Assembly: GCF_025094135.1 (NCBI RefSeq)
Contig: NW_026252353.1
Location: 62,001 to 126,000, forward strand
DNA from: Mucor mucedo
Lineage: Eukaryota > Mucoromycota > Mucoromycetes > Mucorales > Mucoraceae
Direction of reading: 5' to 3'
Length of the DNA stretch: 64,000 nt
Positions 40,840 through 52,999 of the stretch are shown in pieces. The first letter of the stretch is position 1, and each line of letters begins with the position of its first letter. A program made the position numbers and the translations under genes. The notes under the pieces were generated by a model. The model saw nothing but the letters and a program-made list of their open reading frames with translations, had not been told where the DNA came from and did no database searches.

Positions 40840-41660
40840 TAATTCGAACATCGTCAATGTCAACATCATCAACATCGTCGGGTAAGGTACGAGATAAAAG
40901 CGATTGCTATTTTTTTATATCAACAGTGCTGATAATGATTAGGAATCGTTTCTCATTGTGTGGTATGTATTCTTCAAATTTAATTTGAGCTGCTTGATAA
41001 ACCGTTATTGTAAGGCTTTCAATTCGCATTCTCTGCCTCTCTGTCCTTTTTGAACATTTTCATGGCAGCCGAGAACAACTTTATGACAGTTAGGTTGTCC
41101 CATCGGTCAATGCCGATGTTGCTTTGCTGACCAGACGTCATAAAATGGGCAAAGACAACCAAAGGGTCCAATTCATTGCTATCACAATTGTCAATAATAG
41201 GATCGACACTGTTTTTGGTCAGCATGAAGCAACTAGTGGCGAAAAGGCAGCAAGGTGTTTCCAGGTGATATGACCTGCTTTGGATAGGTTCAAAAAGTTT
41301 TCCAAGGGGTTTGGATTCATTTTTGAGTAGGATTAGGAAGAAGTGGAAATGCCTTTACACATTCAGGCAGTACTGAACGTCTCGGCACATAAACTCACGT
41401 GTCATTGTGTGCTGTATTTCCGCTACTGTAAGGTATAAGTTGGCAAGATTTGCCGAACGAGACAAACAGAGAATGCCACACTCTGTATCATCGATAAACA
41501 TACTGTCGCCACTTGTGTAGGCTCTTGTAGGAACGCTCAGAAGTGAGTTGGTAATCAGCTCGATAGTAAACTGATTCTTAGCCACGAATTTGCCAATTCG
41601 ATCCGTACCAGGTTTATAGCAGCATGGCAATTTGTACTGTATAAGCCCTTCTGGTACTAG
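40840..41660 (-). pseudogene. Unrecognised minus-strand gene remnant
   Basis: Two blocks. The first, 41660-41355, starts after an AG splice acceptor and reads VPEGLIQYKLPCCYKPGTD and FIDDTECGILCLSRSANLAN. The second, 41225-41019, reads NELDPLVVFAHFMTSGQQSN and WDNLTVIKLFSAAMKMF. The composition is protein-like, but the region between the blocks has stops. Possibly a member of a Mucoromycota repeated family; I cannot name it. Confidence 0.4.
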
Positions 41661-42304
41661 AAAAAAAAATTGTTTAATTGATTGTTAAGCATATTTATGG
41701 AAAACAAAAATAGAGCATCCTATGGAGTTGAGAGGCTTTAGGAATTATGAGCAACCTCTTTTGGAGAATAAATGTACCAATGTATATGCTAATTATGAAA
41801 GCTATCATGGACGTTATAACAATTTTACTGAGACGGTAGACCTTAACATTGATGAGACTGGAAGTCAAACTACCCAAAGAACTGATGATAGTACGAGATT
41901 TTCTGTCGCAAGTAAAGAATTTCAATAACCCAAGTCGTCATTATGGGAAAAATACTATAGATGGGAGAGGGGGAAGAGTTTTTCCTGTGAGTTTTTCCTA
42001 TGGTCTTCCCAGAGTAATAAGACCAGATTTCAAATGAAAAATCTTGACGATTTTTAAATTGCCTGGTGAAAACCTATTTCTTGTTTTTTTTTTCGTTTTT
42101 CATAATTATTTTCACAATGGAAAATCAATGTAAAGTTCGAACAACTTGAAGCACACCTTTAATATGCGACTCAATTATATCATGTAGTAACCAGCGATAA
42201 ACTTGACGAGATATTTTCTCGTCTGCGAGGCTCTCAAAACGAGGTAGTTTTAGTTTTGAAATAGCAATGTCAATACCTTTTCTTATTATTGAAGAGATGA
42301 TTAG
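41661..42304. other. Interval upstream of SKI2
   Basis: Overlapping small frames on the plus strand (41722-41928 and 41849-42037, the latter with PKELMIVRDFLSQVKNFNNP) look like pieces of one frame-shifted coding remnant. The missing first exon(s) of SKI2 may also lie here, but none was recognised. Confidence 0.35.
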
Positions 42305-45300
42305 GTACCCCAACGAACGAAACCTTCTATTCAAGACGTCAAGAATGAGTTGGAACATACATTTCTTACGCCTAAAAAGAGTTTCCCAACATCCTGGTTA
42401 AGCAAATGTCAAGAGTAAAACAAAAACGAAATCGTTAAAGCATCGCGTCTCTGTCTAAACATTTTCATTTATAGACATTGGGAGGAATTGCCCAATTATA
42501 CCACCAATGCTTATACTCAACTATCCAAATCACGTACCAACATTGAGGTGGCTCGTAAGGGCTGTGATGGAGATATCATTGGTTTCAAAGAAATCATCAG
42601 TGACGATCCTAACCTGGCTTCCAATAATTCAACAAGTTTTTCGAGAGCGTTTGGTTCCACCAAAGATTTTGTCAGAGGTTCTGCTTCTCAATTTCCTTTT
42701 GCTCCAGGTGGATTAGAAGCTGAGGTAATCGTCGACGAGGGTCTGTTGACCGAGGATGTGGATTTGGACGCAGATATTGACTTTTTCAATTTCGAAGGTA
42801 TGAATTCGATAAAAACACGTAACCTCAAATCCTAATATAAAAAACCCCGTAGATTTGTCTCTGATCGCACCTGGATTGGACAGAGGATTAGCTTTTGAAG
42901 GTACTGTATGAAGAGAAATGAAGGACTGTGATCAAAATGCTGAGTATTGTTTTAGGTGACGAAAATCAAAAAGAATCGTCCATTATCAAGAAAGATAGTT
43001 CTGTGTTTAATATCGAGGATATGATGGCACCTATTGATGACACATATGATTTCTTGAATGTCAAGACAAAACAAGAGGAGACTGTTCAAGATATCTCGAC
43101 AAAGGAGCAAGATACAAAAGGTTACCTTTTTTATTTTTATGCATCAAAATGAACAGTTGAGCTGACAAATCTAAATATAGAATCAGAAGAAGTGGATGCA
43201 TTTTTACCTACAACATTACCACCACAAAAGGACCTTGTACCCAAAAAACTTGCTACAGCCAATGAAGCTTTGAAGCGACGTGAGTGGGCACATGAAATCA
43301 ACGTGAATGAGCCCTTTGATAACTTTTACGACTTGGTGCCCGAAATGGCCTTACAGGTAAATATATATAAAATAATGTGTATGGTGGGTTTACTAATGTG
43401 TTGGTATTAGTTTCCTTTCGAGCTTGATGTTTTCCAAAAGCAAGCCGTATATCATTTAGAAATTGGAGATTCAGTATTTATCGCAGCTCATACATCTGCT
43501 GGTAAAACTGTGGTTGCTGATTATGCTATTGCTTTAGCCACCAAACACATGACGAAGGCCATTTATACTTCACCGATCAAGGCCTTAAGTAACCAAAAAT
43601 TCCGTGATTTCAAACACACGTTTGGTGAGGATGTGGGAATTTTGACAGGTGATGTTCAAATTCGACCGGAAGCAAGTTGTCTCGTCATGACCACCGAAAT
43701 TTTAAGAAGTATGTTGTACAGAGGTGCAGATCTGATCCGTGACGTAGAGTTTGTTATCTTTGATGAAGTGCATTATGTGAATGATCTGGAAAGAGGTGTA
43801 GTTTGGGAGGAAGTTATCATCATGTTGCCCGCTCATGTCAACATTATCTTACTGTCCGCAACAGTTCCCAACACCAAAGAATTTGCTGGTTGGGTTGGGT
43901 AAGTACGCTTTATTTTGCAGCATGTACACAATACTAATGTCTTTGTTTTTCATATAAAAAAAAAGCCGTACCAAAAAGAAGGATATTTATGTGATTAGTA
44001 CATTGAAGAGACCTGTCCCACTGGAACATTACATTTATGCCAACAAGGAAATTTACAAGATTGTCGGCGCTAACGAAAACAAGTTGAACACGATTGGGTA
44101 AATAAGCCATACCCTGGATAATGGGATACATTGATATTAATTTAATTTGGATAGGTATAATAAAGCCAAGGACGCCATGTTGAAGCGTAAAGAACAAGTC
44201 GATAAATCGACTGGAAACACTAGTAACGCTCGAGGAGGTCGAGGAGGCCGCGGAGGAGCTGTGGCTCGTGGCGGTGGACGCACCGTCACCCGAAGCTATC
44301 AATCCGGCATGCAAACTGTAAGTTCCATCATGACTGATATACGTCTTTTTATTTAACCACGGTTTTTATAAAGGATCGTAATTTGTTTGTTCATCTTATT
44401 GGTATGCTTAAAACCAAAAGTTTGTTACCTGTTGTTATCTTCACATTCTCCAAACGTCGATGTGAAGAATACGCCACAGGCTTATCCAAAACAGATCTAT
44501 GTAGCAGTTTAGAAAAAAGTGAAATACATGTGTTTATAGAACGTAGTTTAGTCCGACTTCGTGGATCAGACAAGCAATTACCTCAAATCTTGCGTATGAG
44601 AGACTTGTTATCACGTGGTATTGCTGTACATCACGGTGGTCTTTTACCCATCATTAAGGAAATTGTCGAGATTTTGTTCGCAAGAGGTCTTGTCAAGGTG
44701 CTCTTTGCTACAGAAACATTTGCCATGGGTGTGAACATGCCTGCCAGATGCGTTGTGTTCTCAGGTATTCGTAAACATGACGGTCGTAGTTTCAGAGATC
44801 TTTTGCCTGGTGAGTATACGCAAATGTCAGGTCGTGCAGGTCGTCGTGGATTGGATAGCACTGGTGTGGTCATCATTGCCACTGGTGGTGATGAGCCTCC
44901 CGAAGTGCCATGTTTGTCCACCATGTTGTTGGGTAAACCCACCAAATTAGAGTCCCAGTTCAGGTTGACATACAACATGATTTTGAACCTGCTTCGTGTA
45001 GAAGCCCTCAAAGTCGAAGAAATGATCAAGCGTAGTTTCTCCGAAAACAGCACACAAAAGTTATTACCCGATACTAAGCGATTAGTGGATGAGAACGAAC
45101 AAAAACGTAGTGCACTTCGTCAATTGGACTGTGCTATTTGTGAACCTGATCTTGAAAAGTTTTACGATATCTGTGGTGAAGTAGTTCATCTGAACCGTTT
45201 GATGATGACCCAATTTATTACCATGACACCCGCAGGTAATCGTGCTTTAAGCACAGGACGTCTTGTGATCATCAATACCAACGTGTATAGAAATGCACCT

Positions 45301-46631
45301 GCTGTTATCTTGAAACCTTTGCCCGTCAGCACTACTAACTCACAACATCGATCCTTCTACTGCTTGGTGCTTTTACCCAAGAATTTGGATATTAGTAATT
45401 CGTTGAATTTGGATGAAACTGCGCCTTTACCCATCACGACGATCTGCACTCCTGAGGATGGTCAAGGAAAGACCGAGATTGTGACAGTAGGAGCCCCTGA
45501 TATTTTGTTTGTTACTCGTTTGGCCATCAAAGCCGATGTGGATGCAGTTATGGCAGGTACAGATTCGCTTGAGACGGTGCGTATTGGGCAAGAACTTGAA
45601 TCGTTTGGTTTGGATGCCAAACGTGGTGGTTTAATGGAGTACGATTGGAGCAAGATTAAGGATATGGAGTTCCAAGAAATGTTACGATCCAAAAACGGTT
45701 TGACAAGACGACTTCGCACAGAGTTCCAATGTACAAAATGTCCTGAACTGGATGAGCATGTAAAGTATAAGCTAAACGTGTGCTTTTTTTTGTCTTCAAA
45801 TGGTTTTTATTGAACTCCTTTTTATTTTGTAGTATGGATTGATTCATGCACATAAACGTTTATCCAGCCAAATCGATATGTTGAATATGACAATTTCAGA
45901 TCAAAACCTCGAATTACTTCCTGATTACCATCAACGTATTGAAGTATTGCGCTTATTGAATTATATTGATGATCAGGGCACTGTTCAATTAAAGGGACGT
46001 GTTGCTTGCGAGATCAATTCGGCCGACGAATTACTATTAACCGAATTGGTATTGGATAACGTCTTTGCGGATTATGAACCTGCAGAAGTAGTGGCGATTC
46101 TCTCTTGCTTTGTCTTTCAGGAACGTAACGCCAGTGAGCCCAGATTAACCCCTAAACTCACGAAAGGTAAGGAAGTAGTTTTGACGTACGCTCGTAAGAT
46201 TGCTCAGCTTCAAGTGGATTGTGGGCTTGCGATCTCTGTTGAGGATTATGCCAATAATCTTCGTTTTGGTTTGGTTGAAGTTGTGTATGAATGGGCAAGA
46301 GGTTTGGTAAGTGGTATGATAATTGAACGCATTTTTAAATATACCTGACATGTTTTTTTTCTTGCTAGCCTTTCAAGCATATTACAGATTTGACGGATGT
46401 ATTGGAAGGTTCGATTGTTCGCTGTATTAGTCGATTGGACGAGACTTGTAGAGAGGTGATGGGTGCTGCACGTATGGTGGGCGATACCAACCTCTATAAG
46501 AAGATGGAGCAAGCTGAGCAAGATATCAAACGTGATATTGTGTTTGCAGCAAGTTTAGTAAGTTTTTTATTATTATTCCTGTGAATATTTCCTTTCTTAC
46601 TAACACGTTTTTTGTTAAACAGTATTTTTAA
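42305..46631 (+). CDS. SKI2: SKI2 DExH-box RNA helicase, first exon(s) not found
   Basis: ATPase of the SKI complex, which feeds mRNA into the cytoplasmic exosome for 3'-5' decay. The first recognised exon (42305-42414) reads VPQRTKPSIQDVKNELEHTF. Later exons start at about 42475, 42853, 42956, 43181, 43411, 43966, 44155, 44374, 45833, 46369 and 46623, all with GT-AG borders. Helicase motifs: AHTSAGKT (Walker A), DEVHYVND (DEVH), LLSATVPN, and QMSGRAGRRGLD (motif VI). An RGG-rich loop (ARGGRGGRGGAVARGGGR) follows the first RecA domain. The C-terminus has the MTR4/SKI2-type helical domain (LLPDYHQRIEVL, LKGRVACEINSADELL) and ends DIVFAASLYF, the usual family ending, with the last intron splitting off only YF-stop. 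The N-terminal arm is incomplete upstream of 42305. It converges with the CAF-1 gene. Confidence 0.95.
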
Positions 46632-46702
46632 AAAGTAAACAAAATAAACTTTTTGAATAATGTTGTAGCATGTAAAATTTTTTTTATTAGATATTTATAG
46701 TG

Positions 46703-49399
46703 CTAACTTTCATTTTGAGATGTTGGTGCCTTCAAATACCAAGTGGGTTTCTATAATAAAAAATTGTTAGTTTCAATGTATCGCGGATAAAAAGTACATG
46801 TCGCATATTTACTGTGTCGGATCCACGCTTTTCCTTAACAGCGATATTTTTGATCTTTGCTTCTAATTGTCTCTTGGATACATCTTTTAGCAGATGATTG
46901 GATTTGGCTTCTGTGATTAGACTTGGGATAGAATCCAACGATTTCTCATTGATGACCTATAATTTTTTTTTTTTTTGTTCATTAGGATAAAAAATCTTCG
47001 GATGTTTCACGGTAGACTTACGTTTATCAGCGCGTTGGTTCTTTCGTCTGTAAAATGTGTTGTTTTAACTTGTGTAGTATTGTTGGCTGTTGTTGGTGCC
47101 ACTGTGGAAGGGGTAATAGTCGGTGCTCTAGCGACAGGTTCTTTATAAAATGGGTTATAACCTTCTTCAGACGTGTCTTTTTTTTTTTATGAAATCCATT
47201 AGTTTAAATATTTTACACAGAATGAAAGTGGCTTACCAACAAAAAAGTTTGTTTCAAATGGCTTTAAAAGATCATCATGGTCGTTGCCTTCAAAGAAGGG
47301 ACCCAGAACGATTTTTCTGACAGCAATTCGTTTATTGGTAGACAGAGTTGAAGCTTTGGCAATGCCTCTATCATCTTCATCTTCACCCTCCACACCTTCA
47401 TTATCTGATAGATAACCTTCCGGTACCAGCCATCCAGCATCTTCAGGGTCAATCATATCTGCGTTGGGATCGTCCTCATCCTCATCACCACTGACGATAT
47501 CCTCGCCTTCGCCCTCAGGCTCCCATTCGGCTTCACTGTCAATGTCATAGTCTAATTTATCATCGTGTATAAATGGACGTCTACCAGAGACGCGATTACT
47601 TCTTTGGGTAAAGGTACCATAATATGCGGGTCTAACATTTTCGGAGAAGTGCAGTAATTTCATGCGCAAGATTTGTCGTACATTAGGTACGCGTAAGATA
47701 TCTGCAGAACCCGGTAATAACAGAGTGCGTATGTCTAAATGAGTGGAAAGACCACGTCTTTGTCTAGTATCGGGAGAGAGCTGATCTACGAAATTACGTT
47801 TGGCAGTAGATTTAGGTACGGATTTGGATTGATCGATAGAGTTTTTGAATTGGATGTAATCGGATTCTGTACTAGGTGGAAGAGCGCAATGATGTTTATC
47901 GACTATGGTGACATTATCTTTGATATAAAATGCGGGGAATAAGGTAGGGTTGACAGGTTCGAGTAATTTCTCAACATAGGGTGCAGTTTCCACCACGGTT
48001 GTCTTTGCAAATAATGAAGTGAGACGCAATTGAGACTGAGAAGAGAGTTTTAATCGTTGTTTCTAACAAATATACATATTTCTATTTTTTACCTGTTCCT
48101 TTTTCTTTTTCTCTCCCTCGCGCTTTTTCTTTTCTTCTTCGCGCACCCGTTTCTCTTCATCCTTGACTCTCTTTTCCTCCTCACGTTGTTTCCTCTTTTC
48201 TTCCTCGCGTTGTCTTCTCTTTTCATCCTCAAGTGCTTTCTTTTCATCAAGTATTTTCTTTTCCTCGTTTTTCTTTTTCTCTTCTTCCCTTTTTTTACGT
48301 TTTTCTTCCTCAGAATCTGCCTGTTGTCTATATCGTGTCTCCTCGGGCTAAGTAAAAGAAGAACTTAGTATCTAAAAAAAAGTATCTCACGTATAAAGTT
48401 TTACATCTTTGTGTGTTGAAGGGTTTTTGCGGTGTTTCGTATTTACAATCGTGGATCGTTCTGCTGGCGGCAAACTTTGAATAAATGTGGTGAATACGTC
48501 TGTCATCTAGAAATTGTAAAAACATTTTAGTTTGAAGTAATTTAATGATACAAATGATAATTATTACATATTTTCGGTTTTGTCTTCGTAAGATGACGAC
48601 TTGCTGCATATCCGGTGGAAACATATTTATATCTTTGACTTCCCATCTACCGATATACAAATGCTAATTAAAGAGTAAGGGTATCAGAGAGAGAGGGAGA
48701 GAGATAAATATCAAACATTTTGTTTTTAGCTAACCCAAGGAATTTTTGGTGCAGTGTGTTCTATTTTTGCATAAACCTCTTCTGTTAATCCATAATTGAC
48801 TTTTTGAGCGACTTTTTTTATAGCTTTTTCAATGGCATATTCGAATTTATGAGCGTCTATTTAAAGAAGATATAAATAACATGGGTTAAGATCAAATGAA
48901 GCGGATATTACCGGCTTCACTTCTCAAAAATGGAGATAATAAATCGTCAATGCGTGTGGAAAGGGTGGTGAAGGGTTCTTCGCTGTCTTGAACCAAAGCT
49001 GCTATCAAGTCCAAAAATTCGGGAGGTACTTCCACCGACTGCTGTGTCAAGTTACCGCCTGCCTCTAACTTTGCTCTGTGTTTTCTATAATATATTATTT
49101 CTACATCAAAAAAAAAAAATTGTTTAGATTGTCAATCAACATGCTTAGAGGAACTGAAGCTTACTTTCTGCGACTGCGAGATGACTTTCTGCTCTTAATT
49201 TGGGTTCATTAAAAAATAATTTGCCATCCTTCAAGTAATTACACACAAAGGTATTATCAGGCACTTGCACTAGAAAGACAACAAAGAGAGAGAAAAAACG
49301 TCAACGAATCGATCCCTTTAAGGGTAACAAAAATATGTTCTCTGTTCATTTACAAGTTTCCATCTTTGCTGATATGAATTGTATAGGAGCAATCTCCAT
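46703..49399 (-). CDS. CAC1: CAF-1 large subunit (p150/Cac1), histone H3-H4 chaperone
   Basis: Deposits H3-H4 behind replication forks with PCNA. About eleven exons from ATG 49399 to TAG 46705-46703. In order: an N-terminal fungal-specific part (VPPEFLDLIAALVQDSEE; WRWEVKD-type RWEVKDINMFPPDMQQVV), the highly charged KER coiled coil (48347-48093, repeats of KREEEKK/KQREEEK), then LLHFSENVRPAYYGT, the acidic core DYDIDSEAEWEPEGEGEDI...PEGYLSDNEG that binds histones, and a C-terminal winged helix (VSKRQLEAKIKNIAVKEKR, last exon KPTWYLKAP). The intron at 48063-48092 is only 30 nt. The acceptor near 49084 is ambiguous (the frame needs an AG a few bases inside). It diverges from FAR11 across 198 bp. 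Confidence 0.93.
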
Positions 49400-49597
49400 G
49401 TTTCCCATTTCTGTATCCAGATTCATCTATTTTTGTGTTGCCGCGTTCAAGAAAGAAAAAAAAAACTCGAATTTGGGGTTGGTTTTGTAAAAAGCGCGTT
49501 ATCCAAATCCCCGTGTTTGGAAAAATACGGTCACAGGAGGTAGGCTCCACTTTGACACACGGTCAACTCTCTCTCTTTAGTTTTTTTACTTTAAACA
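49400..49597. promoter_or_regulatory. Shared divergent promoter interval of CAF-1 and FAR11
   Basis: 198 bp separate the two start codons, so both promoters and 5' leaders must fit here. A CT-rich stretch (ACTCTCTCTCTTTAG) precedes the FAR11 start. No TATA box in canonical position was seen. Confidence 0.55.
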
Positions 49598-52500
49598 ATG
49601 AGCGAAGAACGACCATCAGTGGAACCAGAGCAAATCAAGCAATTGCTACAAGCAAAGAATAACGTAAAAATAATAATATCTTGTCCATCTTATTTTTTAT
49701 TAAACTTAACTTTCCTTAGAAACCACAACATCATACCAAGTATGACTATTATAAGTCAGAAACCTTAGAATCCGAGATCAACGAATTCGTATCCTACTCT
49801 GAGGTCAGAATAGATCTTAAACAGTATGAAGAAGAGTATAACGAAACTTTTCCTTGTAAATAAAAAAAAACATTATAGTGAACACTTCTTAAAACTGACT
49901 AATGACCCCCCATTAATAGCTTGGAAGGAAAGTACTTTACAAGAAAAAAAGAGCATAATACAACAAGCAACAGACTACCTCGACCTTTTAGAAGAAGATA
50001 AGCGCATTTTTGCTGCGAAATCTCTCGTGTATATCTCTTTAGGTATGTCATAGTACTATAACAATGAAACCTGTATTAACCAGTGTCTTTCAAATGTTAA
50101 TCAGGAAGCTACGGTGAATTCATGGGCGAACAACGGAAATCAAATCATATTACAAGTATGGAAGAAAACAACCGACTATTATATGATGCTGATATTATAA
50201 GTACATTAAAAAAGACCTTGGACTATGGATGCAATCAGCTAGAGAAACTATCCATGTAATATCTTCATCTTGTATACCTTTTATTTTGCCTTTAACCCTT
50301 CTTTTCGCAGTACGTGTCAAACAGATCTAGTGGAAGCGTATTGCAAAGAGATTGATATTTACCTCACCATCTTGTTTATGATATTCGAGTTCAACAAAGA
50401 CAGATCATTAGAAGAATACCAATTACCCGAGTTTCTTTTCGATTTAGTCGTCAGATTAAAAGAGCACTTTACAAAGACATTTCCCTTAAAAAAGTTAATG
50501 TCAACCCTTTTCAAGATACTATCAATTACTCTGGGTGAATTAAATGGCTCTTATGCAGATATAAAATCCGATATTCGAACTGTTTGCGATTTACCTATTA
50601 TCACTGATAAGGCATCTACCGTCAAATGTACTCCTGAAGATCTATACACATTTTATCACCAATCTTGTGAGCGATACCCTTCTTTTACACCCACCACACC
50701 ACCAAAGAAAATTGCCAATCCTTTGACCGTTACTGCGTCGACCCAGTTATCCAAAGCTATGGGAATTTACAAGGCCTCCAAACACATTGATTTGCCTTAC
50801 CAGACTTTATTTCCCTCTAAAAACCAACCTGCGCCACATACCGTGATGAACAAAACAAGACCAGTGGAAGTGACCAATGTCTTGCCGTTCACAGCAGGTA
50901 GTAATGAAATGTCACCTAAAAGTCTTGTGGAGGCAAGCTCTGTATGGATGGAACATTTGTATATTTCCGTAGCTAACTATCAAATTATTCACGAACGAGA
51001 GAATGCCATTCATCGATGGCAAAAATGGTCAAAAAAGGACGCTGAGTTTACGGATGAGTGGAAGGCTTTGATATACGATCAACTTGAAGGTGACAAACGT
51101 CAAAAGATGAATCGAATCGAACAATTGTATACCTCTATCGTACCCAACTTTCAAAGTATTGTTGTGGTTCTGCTCAAACTCTTGCTATCCACAGTTTCGA
51201 TCGGCAAGGATAAAGAAGCGGAAATTCTGGAAGATATCAATATTACCCGTAACAGAGAAACCATCTCGAAAGCTGTTTCGGGTATCTTGCTATTGCTCTT
51301 GAAATGGTTCAAGACGTCTCGTAGGTAGACTGATTTTAGAATGTGCCAACACATATTTTAATATTTTTATAGATGTGTTAAAGTTTGAATATTTATCGCA
51401 AATACTGATCGATTCGGGCTGTATGTTGCTGATTTTAAAACTACTTGGACTGCAAGAAGTCGCCTTATTAGCGTCAAAAAGAACTGATGACGATAGTCAA
51501 AGGTAAACAAATGTAAATATGAGGGGCTGTATGACAAATTTTTACTGATTCTTTCTTACTAGTTTCTTTGGATATGTTCAACGCGTCAACAATGATATCA
51601 CAAACATATTCGAGGATGTGGAAGATGAAGAAGAAGAAGAAACTTATACAAACGAACGAAATTTGTGCTGGTCCATCAATTTACTGAGAATACTTCAAAT
51701 GCTGACAAAAAAAAAGACACATCGTGTATTGTTACTAGTACAATATAAATCATCAGCCATCCTGAAGCGATTATTGAAGGTGGGCCATCCTGTTATGGAC
51801 CTGTATGTACTGAAGAATCTTAAGAATCAGATTCCATACATGGGAAGAAAGTGGCGATCATGTAAGCAAACAAGAAGCTATTTTTTTTTATATAATTTCT
51901 TACTAATGTATTGTTTTGATAGCTAATATGAAGACAATCTCCGCTATTTATGCTCGTTGCTTGACGAGCCTAAATGATGATTGGCTCTCAAGTCCAGAAG
52001 GCAACAGTGATATGGAGGAGGGTGCGGTACGTATTTATTTTCTGCAAATGATAATCGGGGAACTGACATACAAAAAATAAAGATGAAGGAAGTCAACCTT
52101 CGTCTAATTTCGAGATTGTATAACGGGCAGCGATACTTGCCTGATATATTACCCAAGATGGATGAGGTGTATGGACCGGATAGCACCTTGTTTTACCCGA
52201 ACAAGAACACAACAAACAACAATTATGAACAACAACAACAGCAACAGCAACAACAAAAGCGACATCTGCCCGAATATAATTTAAATGCGGTCATAGTGGA
52301 TGATGTAGATTTGGATCCAAACTTTAAAGAGGATTATCGAAACTGGTTGGAAAACACAATTTACTCTACTACAGACGATGAAGATGATGATGAATCAGAA
52401 AGTAATCCTGAGCATACGTGGAGCATTGGTACTCCACTTCCTGATATAATACCCACACCCATAACAGCTGATGATTTGGCACGAGAAATTAACAAATTGT

Positions 52501-52889
52501 ATATGGAGGAATTACAGCGTGAATTTATCGAGAAACAGCAAAAGTTGGAGGTCAAAGAGGATGAAACGGATGGCTGGGATAAACCTACTATCGTTAAAAA
52601 TCCATGGGGAGACATTGATTTTGAGAATACGGGAGAGACTAAAACTAAAGAGGTACCGTTTGACGATGATGATGATGATCCGGATGAGATTGAACCCGAA
52701 GTCGATCCTTTACAAGGCATTAATTGGGGTAGTCTAACCGAAGAAGAACTCACACAGAGACTAAATCTTGTTCAGGAAAAGACCGTACAAAGATGGCTTA
52801 ACGTCGATATGGATGACCCTCGCTATCTAAAAGTACTCAATACGTTTGAAGGTGAAGTATTAGAAGATGATGACGGTTGGCCAATCTAA
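49598..52889 (+). CDS. FAR11: FAR11/STRIP subunit of the STRIPAK complex
   Basis: Scaffold protein of the striatin-interacting phosphatase and kinase complex, which in fungi controls cell fusion, septation and growth signalling. Nine exons (49598-49663, 49720-49855, 49920-50042, 50105-50255, 50311-51320, 51373-51502, 51563-51861, 51923-52026, 52083-52889) total 2826 nt, 941 residues, in frame throughout. The N-terminal N1221-type region contains EINEFVSYSEVRIDL and AAKSLVYISLGSYGEFM. The middle has armadillo-like helices. The C-terminal DUF3402-type region contains HVLKFEYLSQILIDSG, MKTISAIYARC and RLYNGQRYLPDILPKMDEVY. It ends in a Gln repeat (near 52230), acidic stretches and LEDDDGWPI. No damage is seen. 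Confidence 0.93.
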
Positions 52890-52999
52890 CCACTATCACA
52901 TGCCAAATAAACCTTCTTTTTTTATCTCCGCCTCGCATAAAAACTTTACAAAATTCCGTTTTCCTTTTTTACACCTTTGTTTCTTTACCTCTCACTATC
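52890..52999. other. Short intergenic region with lipase leader
   Basis: 110 bp between the FAR11 stop and the next start codon; pyrimidine-rich towards the end (TTTTCCTTTTTTACACC). It must hold the FAR11 terminator and the lipase promoter. Confidence 0.5.

Noticed and set aside
47739..47942. Plus-strand small frame in the CAF-1 region
   Set aside because: Shadow of the CAF-1 exon on the other strand.
48057..48368. Plus-strand Phe/Leu/Ser-rich reading frames resembling membrane proteins
   Set aside because: Antisense of the CAF-1 KER coiled coil.
52361..52753. Serine-rich minus-strand frame
   Set aside because: Antisense of the acidic C-terminus of FAR11.
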